Source: Bdellovibrionales bacterium
Lineage (GTDB): Bacteria > Bdellovibrionota > Bdellovibrionia > Bdellovibrionales > UBA1609
DNA: 6,382 nucleotides
Assembly (NCBI GenBank): GCA_020435025.1
Contig: JAGRAG010000392.1
Location: 1 to 6,382, forward strand
Direction of reading: 5' to 3'
The notes under the pieces are model-generated. The model was not told the origin of the DNA. It saw nothing but the letters and a program-made list of their open reading frames with translations, and did no database searches. Each line of letters begins with the position of its first letter. The stretch's first letter is position 1. Of this stretch, positions 1-5,854 are shown in pieces. The position numbers were made by a program, and so were the translations under genes.

Positions 1-181
1 ATAGGTCACGGATCTCAGGCCTGCGATTTTGCGATTCCACATTGTATGTGAGTGCAAATTCGAGCTCTGCTAACACGGATTCAGGAATAGGAGGGGGAGT
101 GACGTTGTGACTGATTTCAGCACTTAAAGCTAAATTGAGGGAAAAAAAGAAAAGAAGAAGTAAGAAATATCTAATGAGCAT
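1..181 (-). CDS. N-terminus of a secreted protein of unknown function (partial, cut by the left edge)
   Basis: Reading the minus strand from an ATG at 181-179 gives 60 intact codons that run off the window, so the stop is not seen. The N-terminus has a short positive region (MLIRY), a strongly hydrophobic stretch of Leu and Phe at about residues 6-19, and a likely signal peptidase I site after ALSA (about residue 21). This indicates export through Sec. The mature part begins with a Pro-rich linker (TPPPIPE, residues 28-34), then SVLAELEFALTYNVESQ and a basic stretch. No lipobox cysteine is present, so it is not an obvious lipoprotein. The frame upstream of the ATG has no other ATG, GTG or TTG start before a stop at 233-235, which fixes the start. 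The Shine-Dalgarno sequence is poor. The family is not recognised, and the visible part is too short to infer a function beyond secretion. Confidence 0.7.
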   Translation of the reverse strand, partial: MLIRYFLLLLFFFSLNLALSAEISHNVTPPPIPESVLAELEFALTYNVESQNRRPEIRDL

Positions 182-183
182 GT

Positions 184-212
184 CATATTTTAAGCATATT
201 TTATGCCTAAAA
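184..212. repeat. AT-rich imperfect palindrome and 11-bp tandem repeat, possible operator
   Basis: Two structures overlap here. CATATTTTA occurs twice, at 184-192 and 195-203, separated by AG, giving an 11-base period. An inverted repeat centred on base 200 has inner arms GCATA (194-198) and TATGC (202-206) around TTT. Its outer arms TTTTA (188-192) and TAAAA (208-212) pair after a single A/C mismatch. On the minus strand the centre contains TAAAAT (203-198), a plausible -10 hexamer for the secreted-protein gene starting at 181. A repressor operator over that promoter is one reading, but it is inference. An intrinsic terminator for the upstream ferredoxin gene is less likely because the stem is AT-rich and no T-run follows. 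Confidence 0.4.
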
Positions 213-356
213 ATTGACTCATTGAAGACGCACTATTTGACGGTAAGGAGTGATCAAAAAAAGAGAGTCTCGGAGAGCGCTTGGTTGTTAGCCATTTTGA
301 CAATAATTGTTACTGATTACAGAGATTTAGTCTAATCATTGAAGCTCACAGACGGA

Positions 357-593
357 TCACGAATCCCCGTCACTACCTATAGCCTCTACGGGACAGCCAT
401 CCAAAGCCTCTTGTACCAATTCTGCGTCTTCTTCTGACGAGGGTTGTTTTTTAACAAAAGCGTGTCCATCGTCGTCATCCATTCCGAAAAATTCTTCGGC
501 AGTCATGACACAGGCATCACAGGCAATGCACTCATCATCGACATAAAATTTACCAGGTACGTTTTCTTTGTATTTGTTTTCTTTATTGGCCAT
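357..593 (-). CDS. Single-cluster [4Fe-4S] ferredoxin
   Basis: This small soluble electron carrier has 78 residues when started at the ATG at 593-591. Cluster ligands are visible as Cys22, Cys25 and Cys28 (CIACDAC, a CxxCxxC motif) and Cys67 followed by Pro (GCPVEAIG), the classic arrangement for one low-potential [4Fe-4S] cluster. A second full CxxCxxC set is absent, so it is not a two-cluster clostridial ferredoxin. The middle contains an acidic run (DDDDGHAF, residues 39-46), and the protein as a whole is acidic, as usual for ferredoxins. The start at 593 is preferred over the in-frame ATG at 611 because GAGG (604-601) lies 7 bases upstream of it, and because the predicted transcription start falls near 616, too close to 611. 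The redox partner cannot be told from the neighbours. The next gene downstream on this strand is 175 bases away, and this gene appears to be transcribed alone. Confidence 0.92.
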   Translation of the reverse strand: MANKENKYKENVPGKFYVDDECIACDACVMTAEEFFGMDDDDGHAFVKKQPSSEEDAELVQEALDGCPVEAIGSDGDS

Positions 594-622
594 GAGCTTT
601 CCTCGCTGCAAAACTATTAGAC

Positions 623-651
623 ACTATAGAGTTGTTTTTACCGAGTCGCAA
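623..651 (-). promoter_or_regulatory. Sigma-70-type promoter of the ferredoxin gene
   Basis: On the minus strand a -35 hexamer TTGCGA (651-646) is followed by a 17-base spacer and a -10 hexamer TATAGT (628-623). These match the consensus at 4 of 6 and 5 of 6 positions. The predicted start near 616 leaves a leader of about 23 bases carrying the GAGG ribosome site. Spacing and position are both right, so this is the best promoter in the window. Confidence 0.6.
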
Positions 652-806
652 CACAATGTCTATTAAAATCGGCACTTTAGTAACCGGAAACTTGAAAAAA
701 TGGAGGAGCCGGGATAACCCTATACGGATTTTCACTCTAGGCGTCTAAATTAGATAGGCCGATTCTGATAGATACTTGAGGGTCCCCTTCAACAGGATTT
801 GTTGAG

Positions 807-812
807 TATAAA
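807..812 (+). promoter_or_regulatory. Possible -10 element of the prfC operon
   Basis: TATAAA lies 28 bases before the prfC start and would give a leader of about 22 bases including the AGGAG ribosome site at 832-836. No convincing -35 hexamer is found 16-18 bases upstream; TTGAGG at 776-781 is too far away. The rest of the 612-840 gap holds the ferredoxin promoter and no recognisable gene. Confidence 0.3.
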
Positions 813-840
813 AAGTGAGTGATACCTTATTAGGAGTGTC

Positions 841-2415
841 ATGGGAACGAAAGAAGAAATTGCTCGCCGAAGAACCTTTGCCATTATCTCGCATCCGGAT
901 GCTGGTAAGACCACTATTACAGAAAAGATCCTCTACAACGCCGAGGTGATTCGAGAAGCCGGAGAAGTGAAAGGTAAGGCCGGAAAGAAGGCGGCGACGT
1001 CGGATTGGATGGCTATGGAGCAAGAAAGGGGAGTTTCTATCACTTCAAGCGTAATGCAATTTGAGTTTGAAGGATTACGAGTCAACCTTTTAGATACACC
1101 TGGCCACAAAGATTTTGGTGAAGACACCTATCGAACCCTTGTGGCTGCTGACTCCGTGGCTATGTTGATCGATGCGGCAAAAGGAGTGGAGGCCCAGACT
1201 CGCAAGCTGTATGAAGTGAGCCGGTTACGGAAAATTCCGATTTTTACATTTGCTAATAAAATGGACCGTGAAGGGAAAGACCCTTTAGAGCTCATTGATG
1301 ATGTAGAGCAGACCTTGGGAATGCGCTGCTATCCGGTGACCTGGCCGATCGGAATGGGCGATCGGTTTAAAGGCTTGTATCATCGCTTGGAAAAACGTCT
1401 CTATCTTTTTCATAAAGGTAAGGAGGAGCCGGAGCTCGTCGACGTGAGCGGTTGGGATGATCCTAAAATTGGGGATATCGTCGGGGAGGAGCTTTTTTCA
1501 GAGTTTCAAGAGACTATTGAGCTGTTAGAAGTAGCCATTGGCGATTTTACTACGGAAGAGTTTCTTAAAGGTGAAGTGAGCCCGATGACCTTTGGAAGTG
1601 CAAAGTTTAATTGGGGTGTCGATCTGCTCTTAAAGCTTTTTGCAGAGCATGCCCCTGGCCCGGGTACCTATTTGGCCGAAGAGGGGCCTGTCGACCCTTA
1701 TAGTCAGAAATTTTCTGGCTTTATTTTTAAGGTGCAGGCCAATATGGACCGTAAACATCGTGACCGCGTGGCCTTTTGTCGGGTTTGTTCAGGAGTCTTT
1801 AACCGAGGAATGAAGGTCAAGCATATGCGTTTGGATCGCGATTTAAGACTCTCTTACGCGAATTCCTTTATGGCGCAAGAGCGAGAGACTGTCGAAGAGG
1901 CTTATGCAGGTGACATTGTGGGTATCGTTGATACGGGAAATTTCCGTATTGGAGACACCATAACAGATGGGCAGAAAGTCATTTTTAAAAACATGCCACG
2001 ATTCTCACCAGAGGTTTTTGGTCGATTAAATATTAAAGACCCACTAAAACGTCGACAGATGCAGAAAGGAATCCAAGAGTTGGCAGAAGAAGGAAGTGTT
2101 CAGACGTTTTATGATCCGTTCGTTGGTAAGCAAGATCCAATTTTAGGTGTGGTTGGGGAGTTGCAATTCGACGTTCTTCTTCATCGCTTAAATGATGAAT
2201 ATAAATTGGATGTTAAATTAGAGCGGCTTCCTTTTTCCGTGGCTCGGTGGCCAAGAAATCCAGATGGCACGGCTGTTAGTGGCGCCATTAATGGAGGGGC
2301 TAAATTGTACGTGGATGCGACCGAGCAGTCGGTGGTTTTACTGCAAAGAGAGTGGGATATAAATTGGTTAAAAAAAGAAAATCCAAATTTGGAATTTCAT
2401 ATTTCAGGAATGTAG
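841..2415 (+). CDS. prfC: Peptide chain release factor 3 (RF3)
   Basis: RF3 is the translational GTPase that removes RF1 or RF2 from the ribosome after peptide release. At 524 residues it is close to the 529 of E. coli RF3. The N-terminus RRRTFAIISHPDAGKTT (residues 9-25) holds the RF3-style P-loop, SHPDAGKTT. It is followed by the switch I region EQERGVSITSS (60-70), DTPGHKDF (85-92, G3) and NKMD (139-142, G4). Domains II and III follow, with the typical FSGFIFKVQANMD and GVVGELQFDVL segments, and the protein ends normally. The RF3 switch I sequence and overall fit separate it from EF-G and other relatives. The ATG has AGGAG at 832-836, 4 bases upstream. The stop is TAG, and the uridine kinase gene begins 6 bases later, so the two are probably co-transcribed. 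No defect is visible. Confidence 0.97.
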   Translation: MGTKEEIARRRTFAIISHPDAGKTTITEKILYNAEVIREAGEVKGKAGKKAATSDWMAMEQERGVSITSSVMQFEFEGLRVNLLDTPGHKDFGEDTYRTLVAADSVAMLIDAAKGVEAQTRKLYEVSRLRKIPIFTFANKMDREGKDPLELIDDVEQTLGMRCYPVTWPIGMGDRFKGLYHRLEKRLYLFHKGKEEPELVDVSGWDDPKIGDIVGEELFSEFQETIELLEVAIGDFTTEEFLKGEVSPMTFGSAKFNWGVDLLLKLFAEHAPGPGTYLAEEGPVDPYSQKFSGFIFKVQANMDRKHRDRVAFCRVCSGVFNRGMKVKHMRLDRDLRLSYANSFMAQERETVEEAYAGDIVGIVDTGNFRIGDTITDGQKVIFKNMPRFSPEVFGRLNIKDPLKRRQMQKGIQELAEEGSVQTFYDPFVGKQDPILGVVGELQFDVLLHRLNDEYKLDVKLERLPFSVARWPRNPDGTAVSGAINGGAKLYVDATEQSVVLLQREWDINWLKKENPNLEFHISGM

Positions 2416-2421
2416 GCTGAA

Positions 2422-3117
2422 ATGAGTCGACTGGGTTTACAACAGAACGGAGTGCAACCAAAGGTGATTGCCATTACTGGAGGGAGCTGTTCGGGAAAAA
2501 CGACATTGACCCGGCTTTTGCAAAGTCACATGGGAAGGCATCACTGTGAAGTGATCTATCAAGATGACTACTACCATGACCTCAGCCATATTCCTTCAGC
2601 AGAAGTGCATAAAATTAATTTTGATCATCCCCAGGCCTTGGAATTTACCCTATTAAGCCGTCACTTGCAGATGCTAAAAAATGGGGAAGGCGTTTCCGTT
2701 CCAACTTATGATTTTTGTACACGGAAAAGGGGATTTAGAAAGGAACTGTTAAAACAGACTTCGTATGTTTTGGTCGATGGAATTTTGCTACTGACACAAA
2801 AATCCGTGCGTGAAGTGGTCGATTTTTCTATTTTTGTAGATACTGACGAAGAGACTCGGTTGCGTAGAAGGCTGATCCGCGATGTTCAAGAAAGAGGAAG
2901 GACAGAGGAGGGAGTTTTACACCAGTTTCACTCGCAAGTGAAGCCGATGCATGATTTGTTTGTTGAGCCGACCCGAAGTCGCGCAGATTGGGTTCTTAGT
3001 GGCGAAGACCTTTTTTCTCTTTCGATGGATGAGGTTTTTTTGAGAATCGAACAAAAAAGTGTATCAGTCGGTTCCTTAGGAATATCAAAATCGCCTTTAG
3101 ACTCCGTCACCTCTTAA
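2422..3117 (+). CDS. udk: Uridine kinase (uridine/cytidine kinase family)
   Basis: The likely role is ATP- or GTP-dependent phosphorylation of uridine (and cytidine) to UMP (CMP) in cytoplasmic pyrimidine salvage. Visible motifs in order are the P-loop GGSCSGKTT (residues 20-28), YQDDYYHD (46-53), NFDHPQALEF (66-75), VPTYDF (93-98), VDGILLL (118-124, Walker-B-like, with Asp where many relatives have Glu), FVDTDEETRLRRRLIRD, and ERGRTEEGVLHQF followed by VKPMHDLFVEPTRSRADW. The last segments are characteristic of Udk rather than phosphoribulokinase or pantothenate kinase. At 231 residues it is slightly longer than the usual 205-215, with about 12 extra N-terminal residues and a Ser-rich C-terminal tail. 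The ATG is 6 bases after the prfC stop, with only a weak AGG at 2414-2416. Its TAA overlaps the stop of the opposing kinase gene. Confidence 0.92.
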   Translation: MSRLGLQQNGVQPKVIAITGGSCSGKTTLTRLLQSHMGRHHCEVIYQDDYYHDLSHIPSAEVHKINFDHPQALEFTLLSRHLQMLKNGEGVSVPTYDFCTRKRGFRKELLKQTSYVLVDGILLLTQKSVREVVDFSIFVDTDEETRLRRRLIRDVQERGRTEEGVLHQFHSQVKPMHDLFVEPTRSRADWVLSGEDLFSLSMDEVFLRIEQKSVSVGSLGISKSPLDSVTS

Positions 3118-4916
3118 TTCGTGCGTGAACCTTTTGAATTTTGTGATGTAGGCTTTCTTATAAAGTCAGCAATATTTTTTGCTGTGGATAAATACTTTTG
3201 AGGAAACTGTATTATTTGTCTAACTTGTACAGTGATTCCTTTGGAAGCAGAACGGGTATCAATTTTAAGCACAGCGACCCCAAGATCTGGACTGAAATAG
3301 GAAATGGAGATCTCTTGGTCGTACATGCAATAGACCTTAAATGCATTGATTGGTCCAATTCCATTTTTCAAAGTGATTTGAACCTTTTTTTGGCAGTGAC
3401 AGAAGACGGATTTTGTATCGGATTCGAAGCTTCCTTGAATAGAAGCTTTTACCGAAAATTTCTTACCAACTTTTAAAGGAAAAAAATCACTTGTGTCTGA
3501 CGAGAATGTAGATGTGCCATTGCCATAATACTTATAGTTTGTGAATTCCCGGGGATAGAGAAATAAGTTTTCAGAAGTTTTTAAAGTCAATCCCGATTGG
3601 GGGATTTCAAGGATGATGTCGCCCTTGTTGTCGTGTTTGTAGACATGATCTCTTTTTGTAGAGATCAAGTGTTTCAAGTTTTTAGAGGTGTAATTGTCCC
3701 ACTGAAAATTGTAAATTGTGCCGCTTTCAATCTGTCTGTGTATGGAGGAATTAAAGGGTGTGTCGTTAGGTAAATCAATGACGGTTGCCCCAAAGGTTTC
3801 GCTAGCAATAAATGCGAAAAATCCCTCTAAATTTGCTACGGGATCAGGGATTTGTAGGAAGCGTTCAGGTGAAAGACCTTTGTTAGAAACTTTGTCAGCA
3901 ATTTTTTGTTGGATATAAATGGTCTTTTTTGGAGAAAGCCAAACGGTTTTATAAAAAGAGTATAAAGACCCCAGAAAGGCCAATCCAACAGCAAAGCCAA
4001 TCCAGACTATTTTTGGCAAAGAAAACGGATGAGGGAGCTTTTTAACAAGTGCTGATGTCAGGGAGATAATGGACGTTGAGCGGTACTGTGGTGGTGTCTC
4101 GATCTTTTGAATGTCATCTAGAACTTCCGAAATGTTTTGGTAGCGAAATAGAGGATCTTTTTCGAGCATTTTAGAAATGACATTTAAGAGGGTTTCGGGA
4201 ATGTGCTTTGGAATTAGGGAGGATCGAGAGGGGGGAAGGCTGCGGATGGCCTCCATGACTTCCCAGTTATTTTTTCCCTTAAAGGGTTTTTCTCCCCATA
4301 CAAGTTCATAGAATATGACACCAAGACTAAAGATGTCAGTCTGAATCGAGTGAGACATTCCTTTTAGGATCTCTGGAGAGAAATAGTCTACAGTTCCCCA
4401 AACTTCTCCAGTTTGAGTGGAGTTGTTTTCGTCACAGGAGCCTATGTCTTTTGAGACTCCGAAATCGAGAATTTTGACGTTAAGTTGTGAATCCACCACA
4501 ATATTGGCGGGCTTCAAGTCCCTATGAAGAATCTGATTTGAGTGAGCTGCGGACACACCCTCTAAAATTTGATTCATGATCACTAATAGTTCATGTAACC
4601 CTAAATTTGTTTCCATAAGAGATTTTGAAAGGGGGGCGCCTTTCATATATTCCATAACAATGAACTGTTGTCCATCTAGCTCGCCGACGGAGTAGATTTC
4701 GATGATGTTTTTATGAGAGATCTTGGCAACAGATTTAGCTTCTTGGTGGAAACATTTTAGAGTGTTTTCATCTTTTATAGCAGATGTTGAGAGCGCTTTA
4801 ATGGCGACGTGACGGTCTAATGTTTCATCGAGTGCAAGATAAACTTCCCCCATGCCTCCTGAGCCCAGAAGAGAGAGGATCTTAAAATTTTCAACGGTGT
4901 CGCCAATTTTTAACAA
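3114..4916 (-). CDS. Transmembrane Hanks-type Ser/Thr protein kinase with an exported C-terminal domain
   Basis: This 600-residue membrane signalling kinase keeps every catalytic element. They are the Gly-rich loop GSGGMG (18-23), VAIK with Lys40, helix-C Glu59, HRDLKPAN (131-138; Asp133, Asn138), DFG (151-153), a Thr/Ser-rich activation segment (160-175), SPE (180-182) in place of APE, and DIFSLGVIFYEL (194-205). The kinase domain ends near residue 272. One hydrophobic segment (about 303-322) follows a Lys-containing juxtamembrane part, so residues from about 330 on should lie outside the inner membrane. There is a CxC at 506-508. Residues 478-552 (FFPLKVGKKF, then INAFKVY and YFSPDLGVAVLKI) resemble a beta-rich module seen in exported proteins; this is recalled, not searched. 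The start is TTG at 4916-4914: an in-frame stop lies at 4922-4920 and the next Met is inside the Gly-rich loop. The substrate and stimulus are unknown. Confidence 0.92.
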   Translation of the reverse strand: MLKIGDTVENFKILSLLGSGGMGEVYLALDETLDRHVAIKALSTSAIKDENTLKCFHQEAKSVAKISHKNIIEIYSVGELDGQQFIVMEYMKGAPLSKSLMETNLGLHELLVIMNQILEGVSAAHSNQILHRDLKPANIVVDSQLNVKILDFGVSKDIGSCDENNSTQTGEVWGTVDYFSPEILKGMSHSIQTDIFSLGVIFYELVWGEKPFKGKNNWEVMEAIRSLPPSRSSLIPKHIPETLLNVISKMLEKDPLFRYQNISEVLDDIQKIETPPQYRSTSIISLTSALVKKLPHPFSLPKIVWIGFAVGLAFLGSLYSFYKTVWLSPKKTIYIQQKIADKVSNKGLSPERFLQIPDPVANLEGFFAFIASETFGATVIDLPNDTPFNSSIHRQIESGTIYNFQWDNYTSKNLKHLISTKRDHVYKHDNKGDIILEIPQSGLTLKTSENLFLYPREFTNYKYYGNGTSTFSSDTSDFFPLKVGKKFSVKASIQGSFESDTKSVFCHCQKKVQITLKNGIGPINAFKVYCMYDQEISISYFSPDLGVAVLKIDTRSASKGITVQVRQIIQFPQKYLSTAKNIADFIRKPTSQNSKGSRTN

Positions 4917-5082
4917 GCTTTAGATCCGTGAAAGATGTTTTCTTACTTATCGGTTGAATGTGTGATGACTTAGATAATTAGTCTTACTATCCATACTTCA
5001 GTCGGAAGCAGCATTTTTGATGACGTCCCTTGTTTGAATAAAAGGTCTTCTGGAGAAAGGTCTAGCTGGAAATGGGAGCTTT
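4917..5082. other. Intergenic spacer between the regulator and kinase genes
   Basis: This 166-base gap follows the regulator gene and precedes the kinase gene on the minus strand. It is long enough to hold a separate kinase promoter, but I find no convincing -35/-10 pair, no TTGAT-N4-ATCAA box and no hairpin followed by a T-run. AGACC occurs twice on the minus strand (the + strand shows GGTCT at 5044-5048 and 5059-5063), of unknown meaning. The only small ORF, 14 codons, lacks a ribosome site. Whether kinase and regulator share a transcript cannot be settled here. Confidence 0.5.
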
Positions 5083-5739
5083 CTAAAAGGGATTGGCTTC
5101 CATTTGTAAGGCGGACCAATTTATAATCTCAATCGTTTTTCGGTTGGGACTGAGTATATTATTTCTCCGAAAGTCAGAAAGGGTTCTTACGACATTTTCC
5201 ATAGCCATAGAGGACAGGGCGGCGAGGTCTTCTCTTGTCAGTTGAAGGGGAATCACAATGGTTTGAGAATCTATAAACTCTCCACTGGTTTCCGCTAAGG
5301 TTAAAAGCATTTTTGCGACTCTTTGTCGAACAGAGCCATTGTGCAACCATTGAAGGCGTTGTTCGGACTCAGAAATATCTTTAGAAAGAGTTTTCATAAA
5401 AGCGAGAGCTAGGCGAGGGCATTCAGTGACTTGTTTGACAAATTTCACTTTTGGCATCGCAAGGACTTTTGATTCAACTAAAGCAACAGCTTGAGCACGA
5501 TAGAATTCACTATGAAACAAACTCCTATGACCAAGCAAGCCTCCCGAGGTCGCTAGACGTGCAATGAGCTCCTTCTTGCCGATTTTTTGAATCACCTTAA
5601 AGGCCCCTTGTTCTACATAAAATATTGTCTTTGAGAATTGCTCCGTGGAAAAAAGAGCTTCTTTGGCCTTAACAGAAATGTGTTGAGGCTCTTTCACCGC
5701 AAAAAACAAATCTCTGTAACAAAAATCTTTCGTGCTCAT
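5083..5739 (-). CDS. Crp/Fnr-family transcriptional regulator
   Basis: This 218-residue protein has the usual Crp/Fnr plan: an N-terminal cyclic-nucleotide-binding-type beta roll (about 20-100), a long dimerisation helix (about 106-133) and a C-terminal winged helix-turn-helix (about 135-218). The recognition helix region, LTREDLAALSSMAMENVVRTL (split around residue 180), carries Glu181 and Arg185, the positions of the base-contacting Glu and Arg in E. coli CRP. The effector is unclear. The segment equivalent to CRP's GEL/RS phosphate cassette reads GHRSLF (70-75) and YRAQ (80-83), so the cAMP ribose-contacting Glu is His71 here, although Arg81 is kept. Only two cysteines exist (7 and 107), so an FNR-type [4Fe-4S] oxygen sensor is unlikely. 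The ATG at 5739 has a weak ribosome site (GAG at a long spacing). An FNR-like box lies 20 bases upstream, which suggests autoregulation. Confidence 0.92.
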   Translation of the reverse strand: MSTKDFCYRDLFFAVKEPQHISVKAKEALFSTEQFSKTIFYVEQGAFKVIQKIGKKELIARLATSGGLLGHRSLFHSEFYRAQAVALVESKVLAMPKVKFVKQVTECPRLALAFMKTLSKDISESEQRLQWLHNGSVRQRVAKMLLTLAETSGEFIDSQTIVIPLQLTREDLAALSSMAMENVVRTLSDFRRNNILSPNRKTIEIINWSALQMEANPF

Positions 5740-5759
5740 ACTTTGTCATCTCTAAATTG

Positions 5760-5773
5760 TTGATAAATATCAA
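5760..5773. promoter_or_regulatory. Perfect FNR/CRP-type palindromic box between the regulator gene and folE
   Basis: TTGATAAATATCAA matches the FNR consensus TTGAT-N4-ATCAA at all ten defined positions. It lies in the 115-base divergent gap, 20 bases before the regulator ATG and 81 bases before the folE ATG. On the minus strand a weak promoter can be drawn, TTGTTT (5795-5790), 17-base spacer, TGATAT (5772-5767), which would place the box across the -10 and start site, a position suited to self-repression. Effects on folE are also possible, but no folE promoter spacing clearly fits class I or class II activation. Confidence 0.6.
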
Positions 5774-5810
5774 GTTGCATTTTCCCAGAAAACAAGTGAG
5801 CTTTAATAGG

Positions 5811-5839
5811 TTGAGTGACACAATATAAGGTCTTAATAT
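5811..5839 (+). promoter_or_regulatory. folE: Tentative folE promoter
   Basis: TTGAGT (5811-5816), a 17-base spacer and TAATAT (5834-5839) form a sigma-70-like pair with 4 of 6 matches in each hexamer. Its start would fall near 5846, inside the GGAG ribosome site, which counts against it. An alternative -10, TATAAG (5824-5829), gives a better leader but has no good -35. The region is clearly the promoter area, but the exact element is uncertain. Confidence 0.25.
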
Positions 5840-5854
5840 ATTTGGAGAAAAGAC

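Noticed and set aside
269..292. Minus-strand run of seven T following CT-rich sequence, a possible ferredoxin terminator
   Set aside because: The self-complementary parts (TCTC/GAGA and GAGA/TCTC) leave loops of one base, so no stable hairpin can form.
135..335. A 66-codon plus-strand reading frame rich in Lys and Arg at its start
   Set aside because: It is antisense to the signal peptide of the secreted protein and runs across its promoter region. The basic start is simply the complement of Leu/Phe codons, and no family resemblance or good ribosome site is seen.
700..718. ATGGAGGAG segment resembling a strong ribosome site or a tiny gene
   Set aside because: The ATG frame is six codons including the stop, and no start codon lies at a suitable distance after the GGAGGAG.
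744..754. Short palindrome TCTAAATTAGA flanked by direct TAGGC repeats
   Set aside because: It is only 11 bases and AT-rich, with no fixed relation to a promoter that can be identified.
745..1127. Minus-strand frames opposite the start of prfC
   Set aside because: They lie antisense to the highly conserved GTPase domain and have no independent coding signals.
3167..3184. Inverted repeat CAGCAA / TTGCTG just downstream of the convergent stops
   Set aside because: The stem is 6 bases and no T-run follows in either direction, so it is not a convincing intrinsic terminator.
3427..3448. Inverted repeat AAGCTTC / GAAGCTT with an 8-base loop, a candidate terminator for the prfC-udk transcript
   Set aside because: Only a short TT remains after the stem, the stem is 7 bases, and it lies over 300 bases past the udk stop inside kinase coding sequence. 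Chance is adequate.
3646..3667. Perfect 8-base inverted repeat TGATCTCT / AGAGATCA with a 6-base loop inside the kinase gene
   Set aside because: It is in coding sequence and no T-run follows on either strand. One such repeat in 1.8 kb is not far from chance expectation.
3198..3918. Plus-strand frames inside the kinase gene
   Set aside because: They are shadows of the long minus-strand kinase frame, which is secured by a full set of kinase motifs and a continuous membrane and C-terminal region.
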